Source: Fervidobacterium sp. (GTDB lineage Bacteria; Thermotogota; Thermotogae; Thermotogales; Fervidobacteriaceae). From it: a stretch of 54,017 nt of DNA. A program made the translations under genes and the position numbers. Shown piece by piece: positions 16,764-26,277 of this stretch. The stretch is from positions 1-54,017 of the forward strand of contig JANZZV010000013.1 of assembly GCA_026419195.1 (NCBI GenBank), written 5' to 3'. Within the stretch, counting starts at the first letter, position 1; each line of letters starts with the position of its first letter. Under the pieces are notes generated by a model that worked only from the letters and a program-made list of their open reading frames with translations, did no database searches and had not been told where the DNA came from.

Positions 16764-18295
16764 GTACGATCTCCCCTTTCTAATTCTAAGTTTTCAATTT
16801 TTTTATCATCTTGAATTTCAATTTCCTCGATATCAATGTCTCCTTCTGGTCTTACAAGAGGGAATGCTATAACATCTCTAATGTTCGCACTGTCGGTGAG
16901 TAACATCACAAGTCTGTCAATACCTATGCCAAGCCCTCCTGTGGGAGGCATTCCGTATTCCAGTGCCCTTATGAAATCTCTATCAAGCATCTGTGCTTCT
17001 TCATCACCAAGGTCTCTTAACCTGAGCTGGTTCATAAACCTCTCAAGCTGATCAATTGGGTCGTTCAGCTCACTAAAAGCATTTGCCATCTCTCTTCCGT
17101 AGATAATCAATTCAAATCTTTCTGTAAGTCTTGGATCTTTTCTATGTTTTTTTGCTAAAGGTGATATTTCAACAGGGTGATCAATTAAAAATGTTGGTTG
17201 GATAACTTTATCTTCGACAAGATCCCAAAGTTTTTCTATCATGTGTCCTCTGTCATTTATGTCAATTTCGATGTTATGTTTTCTCAAAACTTTTACCAAT
17301 GTCTCATCGCTATCTTCGAGAATGTCTACACCAAGATTCTCTTTTATGAAATCTCTCATTTTTATTCTTTTCCAAGGTCGTTTAAAATCAATCTCTTGAC
17401 CTTGGTAAACTATCTTTGTTGTTCCAAAAAGTTTTTCAACTAAGTATGTTATAAGTTCTTCAGTTAAATTCATCATATCTTCGTAGTCAGCATAAGCTTG
17501 GTAAAGTTCTATCGATGTAAATTCAGGATGATGCTTGTAAGAAATTCCTTCATTTCTAAAGATTTTTCCTATTTCGTATACCTTATCAAAACCACCGACA
17601 ATAAATCTCTTAAGATGAAGCTCTGTTGCTATTCTCAAATACATATCTATATCGAGTACGTTTAAATGGGTTACAAAAGGTCTTGCGGAGGCTCCACCAA
17701 TTAAATATTGCAATACAGGTGTTTCAACTTCGTAAAATCCTTTGGAATTAAGAAATTCTCTTATCATCTTTATTACGTCAGATCTTATTCTAAATCTTTT
17801 GATCGTTTCATCGTTTGCTATCATATCAACGTATCGTTGTCTGTAAAGTATTTCTTTGTCTTTAATTCCATGCCATTTCTCTGGCATAGGTCTTAGTGGT
17901 TTATTCAAAAGCTGAAACTTTTCTACAAGAATTGTTATCTCACCTGTGTTACTTTTGAAAACTATACCTTCTACACCTACAATATCACCAACTGTAATGT
18001 GCTGTTTGAAAAATTCAAAGTTTTCTGTCTTATCTTTTTTCACGTACGCTTGTATCCTACCAAAGGTGTCCTTTATATGAAAAAATGCGCTTTTACCATG
18101 TTCTCTGATTGACATTACTCTTCCAGCTGTCGAGACTTTATGCTCCGTGACTTCCCCGTTTGTCAAGTATTCGAAATGTTTTTTTATGTCTTCGGTTGTG
18201 TGAGTCTTATTGTAAGAATAAGGATAAGGATTTACTCCAAGTTGACGTATTTTCTCAATCTCTTTCAATCTTGATTCTCTAAATTCTCTAAGCAA
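16760..18295 (-). CDS. lysS: Lysyl-tRNA synthetase, class II
   Basis: Charges tRNA-Lys with lysine in the cytoplasm. The 511-residue protein has the N-terminal OB-fold anticodon domain ([21 protein letters not shown]) and the class II catalytic core: motif 1 region ending [15 protein letters not shown], motif 2 FRNEGIS with [17 protein letters not shown], and motif 3 [14 protein letters not shown]. Length is normal with a short acidic tail. Start is TTG at 18295, set by taggaggga 8 bases upstream. greA ends 34 bp upstream, a common lysS partner in Firmicutes and Thermotogae. Confidence 0.96.
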   Translation of the reverse strand: MLREFRESRLKEIEKIRQLGVNPYPYSYNKTHTTEDIKKHFEYLTNGEVTEHKVSTAGRVMSIREHGKSAFFHIKDTFGRIQAYVKKDKTENFEFFKQHITVGDIVGVEGIVFKSNTGEITILVEKFQLLNKPLRPMPEKWHGIKDKEILYRQRYVDMIANDETIKRFRIRSDVIKMIREFLNSKGFYEVETPVLQYLIGGASARPFVTHLNVLDIDMYLRIATELHLKRFIVGGFDKVYEIGKIFRNEGISYKHHPEFTSIELYQAYADYEDMMNLTEELITYLVEKLFGTTKIVYQGQEIDFKRPWKRIKMRDFIKENLGVDILEDSDETLVKVLRKHNIEIDINDRGHMIEKLWDLVEDKVIQPTFLIDHPVEISPLAKKHRKDPRLTERFELIIYGREMANAFSELNDPIDQLERFMNQLRLRDLGDEEAQMLDRDFIRALEYGMPPTGGLGIGIDRLVMLLTDSANIRDVIAFPLVRPEGDIDIEEIEIQDDKKIENLELERGDRT

Positions 18296-18328
18296 AACAA
18301 ATCCCTCCTAAGTTGGTTTCTATAAGAA

Positions 18329-18799
18329 TTATCTCGCGCTTATCTCTATAACCTGATATTTAACTATCCCTTTGGGAGCTTTTATCTTAACAGTTTGTCC
18401 TTTCTTCGCTCCATTTATCCCCCTTCCGAGTGGTGAGTCAACACTTATTTTGTTAGCAAATATGTCTGCCTCTTGAGGATTGACGAGTTGGACCTTTAAT
18501 TCTTCGCCCGTATCAATGTTTTTCAACAAAACCCAGTCACCCAAATTAACAGTTGATGAATCAAAATTTTCTGATATTATCTCTGCATTCATCAACATTT
18601 GTTCAAGCTCATTTATTCTTGAAGCAATTCTTCCCTGTTCATTCTTTGCCTCTTGGTATTCTGAATTTTCTGAAAGATCACCAAGTTCGCGTGCAGCTTT
18701 TATCCTTTCAGGAATTTCGAACATGAGCTGGCGTTTTAATTCGTCAAGCTCCATCTTAAGCTTTTCATAACCCTCTTTTGTTAGCTTTACCTTTTCCAT
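18329..18799 (-). CDS. greA: Transcription elongation factor GreA
   Basis: GreA enters the RNA polymerase secondary channel and stimulates cleavage of backtracked transcripts. The 156-residue protein has the N-terminal coiled coil with the acidic tip (LGDLSENSEYQEAKNEQ) and the C-terminal FKBP-like domain ending SPLGRGINGAKKGQTV. Length and domain order are standard. The ATG follows caggaggga. It lies 43 bp downstream of nrdR and upstream of lysS. Confidence 0.97.
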   Translation of the reverse strand: MEKVKLTKEGYEKLKMELDELKRQLMFEIPERIKAARELGDLSENSEYQEAKNEQGRIASRINELEQMLMNAEIISENFDSSTVNLGDWVLLKNIDTGEELKVQLVNPQEADIFANKISVDSPLGRGINGAKKGQTVKIKAPKGIVKYQVIEISAR

Positions 18800-18841
18800 A
18801 TGCGATCCCTCCTGAACGTTGTTTTACAAAACTTTCTAAAA

Positions 18842-19303
18842 CTATATCTGTCCTTCATTTCTTAATTCTCTAATAACTTCTATAAATTGATCAATCTCTC
18901 TAAAGTCCTTATAAACTGAGGCGAACCTTACGTACGCAACTTGATCGACCTTCTTTAGCTCCTCCATTACGAGTTTTCCTATAAGCTCTGTTGATACCTC
19001 GAGTGTACCACTTTTTTGAAGCTTTGATACAATATTATCAACAATTCTTTCTATATCATCGGTAGTGACTGGTCGTTTTTCAAAGGCTTTGAGCAAACCG
19101 TTAAGGATCTTCTTTCTGTCAAACTTTTCCCTCCTGCCATCTTTTTTTACAACTGTTATTGGGCCTGTTTCGTATCTTTCATATGTTGTAAATCTTGCAT
19201 GACACTGAGGACATTCTCTCCTTCTCCTGATGGCACGTCCTTCACTCAGTTCTCTTGAATCAAGCACTCGTGTATCTTCGTATCCACAAAACGGGCATTT
19301 CAC
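18842..19303 (-). CDS. nrdR: Ribonucleotide reductase transcriptional repressor
   Basis: NrdR is a zinc-ribbon plus ATP-cone repressor of ribonucleotide reductase genes. Starting at the GTG at 19303 gives MKCPFCG and places the zinc ligands at Cys3, Cys6, Cys31 and Cys34, exactly the canonical positions, and the taggtga site is then 6 bases upstream. The GTG at 19312 (overlapping the whiA stop as GTGA) would add three residues. The ATP-cone follows ([17 protein letters not shown] to FREIDQF). 153 residues. No NrdR box or nrd gene is seen in this window. Confidence 0.95.
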   Translation of the reverse strand: MKCPFCGYEDTRVLDSRELSEGRAIRRRRECPQCHARFTTYERYETGPITVVKKDGRREKFDRKKILNGLLKAFEKRPVTTDDIERIVDNIVSKLQKSGTLEVSTELIGKLVMEELKKVDQVAYVRFASVYKDFREIDQFIEVIRELRNEGQI

Positions 19304-19308
19304 TACAA

Positions 19309-20298
19309 TCACCTACTCTCTAAATCTTTATCTATAACAAAAGTGTTTTCTTCGTTTTTACAGTCTTGTTGTATTTCTTCTAACTGCACCTGTTCCAAAT
19401 TCCTTAATTCTTCGGCAATATTCATAAGTTTTTTTATTCTGTTGTAAACCATACTCTTTGTAAGTGGTGGATTAAACAATTCGCCAATTTCTGATAAAGA
19501 GAGTTCTTCGTTCTCCAATCTTAACTGAGCAATTTGTTTGAGTTCTTCTGGAAGATTGTCGAGTCCCAGCTTATCTTTGATTAAATTAATACATTCTATT
19601 TGCTTAGCGTTACTTTCACCAGTTCTTTTAGCGTTTGCAGTTAAAAAATTTAGAGAGCGATTTATATCGCCCTTTATTTCCCTCGATGTAAGTATTTTTT
19701 CAAAGTGTAGGGCGGCACGTCCAGCACCCATAAGTTCGAGTATTTCCTGAATATCCCGCCCTCTTTTTATATAATATCTGTAATTGTAATTCATCTTTGA
19801 AATTTTTCCGGAGATTCCAAGAGCTTCGGTCAATAGCGAGTCAACGTATTCCAATAAAGCTTGGTTATAGGAAACAAATTCTAAATGATAATGTTTTGAC
19901 GGATCTGTTATTGAACCTACTGACACAAAGAGTCCACGAACAAAAGCACCAAAAAATCCTATATCATCATTTATTATACTGGGGATTTCAAGTATGGAAA
20001 CATCTATCTTTTCGAGTATGTCCAAGGGTATAAATATCTGTACTCTCTTCTTTTGCAATCGATTTTTTAGTAACGTAAGTCGTTTCTTATCAACACCAAG
20101 TAAGTGCATTAGATTCATTATTCTTCGTGCTGCTGGAATAAAACCAACTTCTAAGGAAATATAAACATCTACTGCACTTTTGACGATGATTCCCTTTCCT
20201 TTTAAATAACCCGCAAGCTCGGCACGTGCTTCATCCGAACTCAATACTTCAACTTGACATAATTCACCTTTTACTTCTTCGGAAAAAGTATATCTCAC
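19309..20298 (-). CDS. whiA: DNA-binding protein WhiA
   Basis: WhiA combines a degenerate LAGLIDADG homing-endonuclease fold with a C-terminal helix-turn-helix. Here the first domain spans residues ~1-220 ([20 protein letters not shown] is the diagnostic segment) and the HTH lies at ~255-300 ([26 protein letters not shown]). In Gram-positive bacteria it affects division and sporulation genes; in Thermotogales its targets are unknown. 329 residues. GTG start after gaggtga. It forms the conserved rapZ-glmR-whiA cluster together with the next two genes. Confidence 0.95.
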   Translation of the reverse strand: MRYTFSEEVKGELCQVEVLSSDEARAELAGYLKGKGIIVKSAVDVYISLEVGFIPAARRIMNLMHLLGVDKKRLTLLKNRLQKKRVQIFIPLDILEKIDVSILEIPSIINDDIGFFGAFVRGLFVSVGSITDPSKHYHLEFVSYNQALLEYVDSLLTEALGISGKISKMNYNYRYYIKRGRDIQEILELMGAGRAALHFEKILTSREIKGDINRSLNFLTANAKRTGESNAKQIECINLIKDKLGLDNLPEELKQIAQLRLENEELSLSEIGELFNPPLTKSMVYNRIKKLMNIAEELRNLEQVQLEEIQQDCKNEENTFVIDKDLESR

Positions 20299-20323
20299 AA
20301 CTTCACCTCAATAAATTTTAATT

Positions 20324-21277
20324 TCACAAACCTACCTTTTCAGCTATCAGATCATACACCACTTTTGCGATAATAAAATGGTCATGTCTGATGCGTGCTT
20401 CTTCTTCTTCAAATACAACTTTCGAGAAACGCCCGACTATTAACCTTTCATCTTGAAGATCGATTTCGACAGGTATTGAATCCTTAGTTTCATACCTTTC
20501 AAGAACATCTTGATTGTGTGGAGGAAGCGAATGAATTACAAAATCGATCTTTGTGCCAAGATATTTTTCAATTTCAGCTACGTGATCGCTTAGTTTATAA
20601 TCGTTTGTTTCACCTGGTTGGGTCATGATATTCGATATGTAGATCTTTACGGCTCTTGATTGTTTAACAGCATCACTGAAATCTGGAACTATGAGATTTG
20701 CAATAACACTGGTGTACAAACTGCCAGGCCCTAATATAATAATATCACAGTCTAATAAAGCTCCGTAAACAGCTGGATTCAGATTAATAATCTTATCTAA
20801 GCTTAGTTTCTTAATCCTTCTTTTATGAACCTTACCGTATTCTACAATTTTTGTTTCACCAAAAACTTCTTTACCATCGTCGAATACTGCAACAAGTCGT
20901 GCCATCTCCGTTGAGACAGGTAACACTCGTCCTTTTATTGCCAGTATATCTGCCACTTTTGATATCGCTTCTGTAAAACTTCCAGTTATTTTAGTCAATG
21001 CCGCCAATATTATATTACCGACCGTGTGACCGTTCAACGAACCATTTTTAAACCTATAATTGAATAATTCACCGAGTATATTTTCATCATTTGCCATTGC
21101 AACTAAATTGTTCCTTATATCACCAGGTGGTGGAACGTTCAGTTCTTCGCGTAAAATACCAGAACTACCACCTTCATCGGTGATGGTAACAACAGCAGTT
21201 ATATCACATGGATAGTGTTTTAGTCCTTTTAAAAGCGTTGAAAGGCCTGTTCCTCCACCAACGACAACTACCTTCAT
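20324..21277 (-). CDS. glmR: UDP-GlcNAc-binding regulator GlmR/YvcK (gluconeogenesis factor)
   Basis: 317 residues of the YvcK/CofD-like family: N-terminal VVVGGGTGLSTLLKGLK, TDEGGSSG, PPPGDIRN, LNGHTVGNI and ILGPGSLYTSV. In Bacillus GlmR binds UDP-GlcNAc and stimulates GlmS, linking carbon supply to cell-wall synthesis. The ATG overlaps the rapZ stop as ATGA. With murI upstream and whiA downstream the context is envelope growth. Confidence 0.95.
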   Translation of the reverse strand: MKVVVVGGGTGLSTLLKGLKHYPCDITAVVTITDEGGSSGILREELNVPPPGDIRNNLVAMANDENILGELFNYRFKNGSLNGHTVGNIILAALTKITGSFTEAISKVADILAIKGRVLPVSTEMARLVAVFDDGKEVFGETKIVEYGKVHKRRIKKLSLDKIINLNPAVYGALLDCDIIILGPGSLYTSVIANLIVPDFSDAVKQSRAVKIYISNIMTQPGETNDYKLSDHVAEIEKYLGTKIDFVIHSLPPHNQDVLERYETKDSIPVEIDLQDERLIVGRFSKVVFEEEEARIRHDHFIIAKVVYDLIAEKVGL

Positions 21278-22122
21278 CCAAGTTCAACATCCCTGTGACT
21301 TAAAGTAACTTTGTAGCCTTGGTTTTTGAAAAAGCTTGCTAATTCTTCGGCAAAATAAACAGATCTGTGACGACCTCCAGTGCAGCCTATGGCAGTTGTT
21401 AATTCCTTCCGTCCTTCTATTTCATACCTTGCCATAGCTATTTTGAGTAGATCAATTATTTTCTGCGTGTAATCGGTTACACCATCTATGTTTTTCAAAA
21501 ATTCTTTTACTTCTTCATCTTTACCTGTCTTGGTTCGAAGGGAGGTTATATAAAAAGGATTAGGGAAAAATCTTACATCGAACACAAAATCGGCATCCAA
21601 CGGGATTCCGTATTTGAAGCCAAAGCTTATTATATGAACAACAAAATTTTTTTCAGATTTTTCTTCGAGAATATCTGTTAGTTTTTCTCTTAGTTGATGA
21701 GGATTCAACATTGTTGTGTCAATAACCAGATCGGCTATTTCCATCACATCCCTCATCATATTCATTTCCTTATCAATTGCCTCACCGATAGAAGTTGTTT
21801 GTTTTGAGAGAGGGTGGGAACGACGGGTATGCGCAAATCTTTGTATAATGGTATCCTTCGCCGCGGTGAGAAAAACAACCTTTGTGAAAGGATATCTATC
21901 TTTCACATCGTTTATTGCTTTAATTATGTCGCCAAACAGAAAACTTCTAACATCAAGCACAAGTGCAAGTTTATCTACAGTGTTTGACAGTATACTTGCT
22001 ACTTGGTAAACTACTTCGGGAGGTAAATTATCTATACAAAAAAATCCCAGGTCTTCAAGAAGACCTGCTGCTGTCGATTTGCCCGCTCCCGAATGCCCTG
22101 TCAATATCACAAGCTCTTTCAA
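21274..22122 (-). CDS. rapZ: RNase adapter/nucleotide-binding protein RapZ (YvcJ)
   Basis: A 282-residue P-loop protein with Walker A at residues 9-16 (GHSGAGKS) and the C-terminal RapZ signature FGFKYGIP, DVRFFPNPFY and CTGGRHRSV. E. coli RapZ controls glmS mRNA through small RNAs; Bacillus YvcJ is a nucleotide-binding protein in the same neighbourhood as here. Start is TTG at 22122, with an aaggtgat site 5-6 bases upstream, inside the end of murI. Its first 68 bases are read out of frame by murI. Confidence 0.94.
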   Translation of the reverse strand: MKELVILTGHSGAGKSTAAGLLEDLGFFCIDNLPPEVVYQVASILSNTVDKLALVLDVRSFLFGDIIKAINDVKDRYPFTKVVFLTAAKDTIIQRFAHTRRSHPLSKQTTSIGEAIDKEMNMMRDVMEIADLVIDTTMLNPHQLREKLTDILEEKSEKNFVVHIISFGFKYGIPLDADFVFDVRFFPNPFYITSLRTKTGKDEEVKEFLKNIDGVTDYTQKIIDLLKIAMARYEIEGRKELTTAIGCTGGRHRSVYFAEELASFFKNQGYKVTLSHRDVELG

Positions 22123-22885
22123 AATATATCACCTTCTGTTCAAGCTCGGTAATTTCAAGATGTTTGATTTGATACGGGTGTTTGAATCCTATTTTCTTCA
22201 ATTTTTTCTCAAACTCGTCAGGATTACCTGTTACGTAAAATTCTACAAAGGGTCTCCCATTAACTACTAAATGCGATACTTCGCGAACAAGTTCATCCGC
22301 AGGATCTATTATTCTCACGTTCTCCATAACTCTCGCAATTATATCTCTTAAAAAAGGAAAATGAGTGCAGCCAAGTATTAACTCCTGGGGCTTAAACCTT
22401 CTAAACGGTTCAAGATAAAATTTAACGACAGCTTCGACCATATTTCCATAAAAAATTCCCTCTTCAACTAGCGAGACAAAAAGTTGAGCAGGTCTTTGTG
22501 ATACTTTCTTGCCTTTATCTTCCAATGCGTGTTTGTATATTCCACTTTGTACCGTTGTATGAGTGCCTATAACGGCAACACGTTCATACTTTGATGCGTT
22601 TACACCTGCTTGTATTATGCTGTGATATGGTATTTTGAAATAACTTCGGTACCTTGCAAGAGTAGAATCTGAAGTATTACAGGCAGCGAAGATTCGCTCA
22701 ACTCTTCTTTCCATAAGAAACCCTATGATTTCTCTACTGAAAGTCTCTATGGTTTCGCGAGACTTAGTACCATATGGCGCGCGCATAGTATCTGCAACGT
22801 AGACATAACGTGCTGGAAGCGTTTCTATTAGTTTTTTTAAAACTGATAACCCTCCAATTCCTGAGTCAAATAAGCCAATGACCAT
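22055..22885 (-). CDS. murI: Glutamate racemase
   Basis: MurI makes D-glutamate for peptidoglycan. Both catalytic cysteines are present: Cys69 in FAACNTSD and Cys173 in LGCTHFPFL; the N-terminal GLFDSGIGGLSV and ADTMRAPYG are typical. At 276 residues it is slightly long; the last ~22 residues (ending FGSGQIDSSRSS) are encoded in the region that also encodes the start and P-loop of rapZ in another frame, and look non-homologous. The ATG at 22885 is the first codon after an in-frame stop; a ggaggg site is 14 bases away, longer than usual. Confidence 0.94.
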   Translation of the reverse strand: MVIGLFDSGIGGLSVLKKLIETLPARYVYVADTMRAPYGTKSRETIETFSREIIGFLMERRVERIFAACNTSDSTLARYRSYFKIPYHSIIQAGVNASKYERVAVIGTHTTVQSGIYKHALEDKGKKVSQRPAQLFVSLVEEGIFYGNMVEAVVKFYLEPFRRFKPQELILGCTHFPFLRDIIARVMENVRIIDPADELVREVSHLVVNGRPFVEFYVTGNPDEFEKKLKKIGFKHPYQIKHLEITELEQKVIYFERACDIDRAFGSGQIDSSRSS

Positions 22886-22919
22886 ATTCTAAGGTTTCAC
22901 CCTCCAATTGTTTACGTAC

Positions 22920-23174
22920 CTATCTTAATGTGGAAACTCTCTCCTTTAACTTATTCACCAAGTTTTCAATTTTTTTACGTGAATTGTATTCGTTTTCTAA
23001 TAAATCACACAAAATTAATACTAATAGTTCATCGAATGGAACTTCTTCATAAAGCTTTTTGTAGTTAGCTTGTAGTTCTTTTATTCTTTTAGCGACGTAA
23101 TCTATTAATTCATCCGAGCTATCTGTTGAAAATTCATAATCCTTACCAAAAAGAGTTATCTTAACTCTCTTCAT
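22920..23174 (-). CDS. zapA: Cell division protein ZapA
   Basis: 84 residues with the typical ZapA opening (KRVKITLFGKDYEFSTD), a short middle part and a C-terminal coiled coil (ENEYNSRKKIENLVNKLKERV). ZapA tetramers cross-link FtsZ protofilaments. It overlaps the upstream coiled-coil gene by 14 bp, so the two products are probably made in step. Assignment rests on the N-terminal motif and size. Confidence 0.85.
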   Translation of the reverse strand: MKRVKITLFGKDYEFSTDSSDELIDYVAKRIKELQANYKKLYEEVPFDELLVLILCDLLENEYNSRKKIENLVNKLKERVSTLR

Positions 23175-23412
23175 GCTCGCTCACATCCAATATCTTCATC
23201 AGGTCTCTCACCCTGATGACAAGCTTATTTATTATCTCTTCATTGTTTCTTAATATGTTTTCCAAATGTTGCTTTTCCCTTTCTAAAATTCCGATTTTTT
23301 CAATTGCCTGATTTAGTTCATTCCAAAGTTTTTCGTTTTCCTTTTTTAACTCCGTATAACTTGTTATTATTCCTTCCACCAATCTTTCTAACTCTTGCAC
23401 TTTATCATTCAT
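23161..23412 (-). CDS. Small coiled-coil protein, possible division partner of ZapA (ZapB-like)
   Basis: 83 residues, almost all predicted coiled coil: heptad-like LERLVEGIITSY, LKKENEKLWNELNQAIEKI and LEREKQHLENIL. No membrane segment. Size, composition and position directly upstream of zapA suggest a ZapB-like or septum-associated role, but this is inference from neighbourhood; no sequence signature proves it. The ATG follows an aagggggcg site. Confidence 0.7.
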   Translation of the reverse strand: MNDKVQELERLVEGIITSYTELKKENEKLWNELNQAIEKIGILEREKQHLENILRNNEEIINKLVIRVRDLMKILDVSEHEES

Positions 23413-23442
23413 TATAACACGCCCCCTTGCGTTTTACCAGTT

Positions 23443-24060
23443 TCAAAATATGATAAAGTTTGTTACATTTGAGATAAAATTAATCAAAGGTTGCATTATC
23501 ATGGGCAAAATCCAAAGGATCAGTAGTCCTAACATAAATATGATCCCATAAAAATTAAACTTCAGATACCATTCGTAATATTTACTTGGCAGAAAAGATA
23601 GTATCATCCTTGATCCATCCAGGGGCGGGATCGGAAAAATTGAAACGATCCCAAGTGTTAGACTCCATTTTGAAGCTGTATAAAGGACATTAAATAGTAT
23701 ATTTGAATAAAAAATTTTACACAATAATCCATATAAAAAGAAAAGTATGAAGCTTGACAAGATTCCGGATAAAGAATAGACAAACAATTTTTTACCTCTT
23801 GACTTTGAATAATCTATTGCTGGACTATGAGTCCAGCCGAAATCAAAAAAAATAAAAGTGAAAAGTCCTATAGGATCTAAGAAGTTTACTAAATCTTTTA
23901 GTTTGCTTTGTTTCTTTGAAAGCTTAATTTCATCAGAATTACTCATGGTGAAGAGTTTGTATAAAGTGTTTCTAAATACTTCTCGTGGCCAACTTATCAA
24001 AAAGTATGCAATGAAGCCAAATATGACTTTTCTAATCAACGATATTAAAATGCTGTTCAA
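23443..24060 (-). CDS. M50-like (site-2 protease fold) membrane protein lacking the HExxH zinc motif
   Basis: 205 residues, multi-pass. It aligns with compact M50 proteases by the LDPIG at 61-65, GWTHSP at 75-80 (usually GWAKPVP), LSGILSSF at ~97-104 (usually AGPLSN) and PIPPLDGSR at 143-151. Where HExxH should lie there is RExxR (Arg26, Glu27, Arg30). Both zinc histidines are therefore replaced, so it is probably a catalytically dead relative. I chose TTG at 24060, which has a gggggg site 5 bases upstream, over an ATG at 24105 without a ribosome binding site; this also puts the first membrane helix at the start. Confidence 0.72.
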   Translation of the reverse strand: MNSILISLIRKVIFGFIAYFLISWPREVFRNTLYKLFTMSNSDEIKLSKKQSKLKDLVNFLDPIGLFTFIFFDFGWTHSPAIDYSKSRGKKLFVYSLSGILSSFILFFLYGLLCKIFYSNILFNVLYTASKWSLTLGIVSIFPIPPLDGSRMILSFLPSKYYEWYLKFNFYGIIFMLGLLILWILPMIMQPLINFISNVTNFIIF

Positions 24061-24139
24061 ACACTTCCCCCCTGAGCTAAACCTTAGAAACTTGAAGTCA
24101 TACATATTCTGTTTCTGTGGCTCATCGTCAGCGAAAATA

Positions 24140-25513
24140 CTAGAGTTTTACACAAGTTTTCATCTCCAATTTTTTTATTTTAGCATATTCTTTTAGTTTT
24201 TGTATTTGCTCATAAGACATATTACCCCACCAATATGGTAGAACAGTGTTGTTAAGTAATAGTGGATCTTCTGTTCCTTTGAGTCTTCCTTTGTTTACGA
24301 GATCTATCCATATATCCGTACCAACTATTGGTGTGAATTCATTTAATGAATAATCTATTCCAACAGAAGCACATACATCAACTGCATTTCTTATATCCTC
24401 TTCAGTTTGTTCCGGTAAGTTTATCATTATATAAGCGCTCACTTCTTCATGAGTGAAACCTGATTTATGTAATATCTCAGCTGCTCTTATAACATCCTCA
24501 TCATATACTTTTCCACCAGTTTGTTCTTGCAATTTGCCAGATGTTTCATACCCAAGTTTAATGGTTTTGAAATTAGATTCAAACAACAAATCGGATATCT
24601 CTTGATTCAAAAGCCGAGCATGAATACCATTAGGAAGGTGAAATCTTAGTCTTTTATTTAGCCCTCTTCTTATTATCTCAAGCAAGATAATTTTTAAATG
24701 TTTTTTCCAATTAATAAGTATGGCATCGTCAAAAAAAACTACGTCATTAACTTTTAAAAGATCAGAGTATTTTTCTATTTCTTCAATGATCTTGATCGGA
24801 TCTTTAAATTTCATCCTTTCCCAATTCCTATGTGCAACACAATACGTACATTTGTACGGACAACCAAGAGTAGTTAACAAAACAACATAACCAACCCTCT
24901 CATAAAGTTCATAAGCTGGTGAAAAATCCAAAAACCAATCTTTTTCATTTTCCGGTAAGTCCCATCCAAATGTTTTGTTTAAGAATCTTGGCAAATATCT
25001 CAAGTCAGTTTGTGTAAACAAATAAGCACCGCTTCTTATTGCTACATGTGGCTGATTTCTAACAAAGAATCCTCCGAAAACAATTGGGCAATTTAACTCT
25101 TGCTTAATTATATTTATTGTATCAAAATAGCCTGGGTACCAGTAAGTTAGCGTTGAGGTAACAAACACCGCATCAACGTCTCCGTTTTCTTTGACTTTTC
25201 TCAACTTAATCCTAAATAATTCTTCTGGCATTCCATATCTTTTATATTTTCTTGGGATGAATTTTAATATATTAGGTTTTTCTATTTCAGTATGTGGAAA
25301 CTTACCTGTACCGTAGAATTTATCTCTTGGAACCTTTACGTAGTTTTGCAAGTCTGGATCATATCTATTTGTTAAATCAATCAATTCAACTTCGACACCA
25401 AGAGATTTAAGAAAAGAGCCGACGTATAGTAATCCAACAGGTTTAAGCCAAAAATCGTAAGCTGCAAAATCTTCTATCCATGGATTAATGAGTAATATTT
25501 TTATTTTCTTCAT
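24140..25513 (-). CDS. B12-binding-domain radical SAM protein
   Basis: 457 residues. The N-terminal ~165 residues resemble a cobalamin-binding Rossmann domain (KILLINPW, GLLYVGSFLKSLGVEVELIDL), without a clear DxHxxG motif. The radical SAM cluster motif is CPYKCTYC (Cys218, Cys222, Cys225), followed by EE...VFFDDAIL and the GYETSG of the barrel. Such B12-radical SAM enzymes perform methylations or ring rearrangements; the substrate is unknown. It overlaps the 3' end of coaX by 29 bp, so expression is coupled to CoA synthesis, though this says little about function. Confidence 0.85.
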   Translation of the reverse strand: MKKIKILLINPWIEDFAAYDFWLKPVGLLYVGSFLKSLGVEVELIDLTNRYDPDLQNYVKVPRDKFYGTGKFPHTEIEKPNILKFIPRKYKRYGMPEELFRIKLRKVKENGDVDAVFVTSTLTYWYPGYFDTINIIKQELNCPIVFGGFFVRNQPHVAIRSGAYLFTQTDLRYLPRFLNKTFGWDLPENEKDWFLDFSPAYELYERVGYVVLLTTLGCPYKCTYCVAHRNWERMKFKDPIKIIEEIEKYSDLLKVNDVVFFDDAILINWKKHLKIILLEIIRRGLNKRLRFHLPNGIHARLLNQEISDLLFESNFKTIKLGYETSGKLQEQTGGKVYDEDVIRAAEILHKSGFTHEEVSAYIMINLPEQTEEDIRNAVDVCASVGIDYSLNEFTPIVGTDIWIDLVNKGRLKGTEDPLLLNNTVLPYWWGNMSYEQIQKLKEYAKIKKLEMKTCVKL

Positions 25514-26243
25514 AAAAGTAATACATCCCTCTCAATGTCAAGTCTTTATCTATTATTCCTTCAACTTCGTTTTGAACATACATTGCTTGTCCGCCTGTAT
25601 GTATTATAACAGGTCTCTCTTTGTATTCTTCTTGTATTTTCTCAACAACGTATTTTATTGCTCCAACCATAGCGTTTATGGCTCCTATTCTAATATTCGA
25701 TTCCGTGTCCTTTCCAATAAAACCTTCATAAGGCTTAAGCTCAACAAGAGGTAGTTTGGCAGTACCTCTGAAAAGAGCGTCTATCATCATTGCAAAACCA
25801 GGCATTATAACTCCACCTTCGTATGTCCCTTCTTTAAGCACTTCTATAGTGATTGCTGTTCCGTAGTCTATAATTATGCAGTTTTTACCGTAATCTTCAA
25901 AAGCAGCTATCACATCACACACTCTATCCGCACCTATCTCTTTTGGGTAATAAACGTTCCACTCTATTTTGCTGTAGTTTTGTGAACTGACAAAGTATAT
26001 CTGCCCATTGCTATATTTGTTGGCAAAATATTCAAACACAACGTTAACTGATGGAACAACAGAAGATACAACTATTGGTAAATTAATTATGTTTTCTCCT
26101 CCAAACAAATTTCTTAAAAAGACATACAATTCGTCTTCTGTTTCATATTTTTTTGTCGCTATTCTATAACTTTTAAATTCCTTCCCATTATCTGTTACGG
26201 CTACTGTTGTATGTGTATTTCCAACGTCAAACAAAAGAACCAA
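25485..26243 (-). CDS. coaX: Type III pantothenate kinase
   Basis: CoaX phosphorylates pantothenate in CoA synthesis and, unlike CoaA, needs a monovalent cation and is not feedback-inhibited. 252 residues with FDVGNTHT at 5-12 (Asp6), GADRVCD at 104-110, IDYGTAIT at 125-132, the GGVIMPG loop and HTGGQA near the C-terminus. TTG start at 26243 after gaggtgg. It follows the HD-domain gene by 34 bp. Confidence 0.95.
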   Translation of the reverse strand: MVLLFDVGNTHTTVAVTDNGKEFKSYRIATKKYETEDELYVFLRNLFGGENIINLPIVVSSVVPSVNVVFEYFANKYSNGQIYFVSSQNYSKIEWNVYYPKEIGADRVCDVIAAFEDYGKNCIIIDYGTAITIEVLKEGTYEGGVIMPGFAMMIDALFRGTAKLPLVELKPYEGFIGKDTESNIRIGAINAMVGAIKYVVEKIQEEYKERPVIIHTGGQAMYVQNEVEGIIDKDLTLRGMYYFYEENKNITH

Positions 26244-26277
26244 GATACCACCTCACATTACGTTAAATACAAAATTT

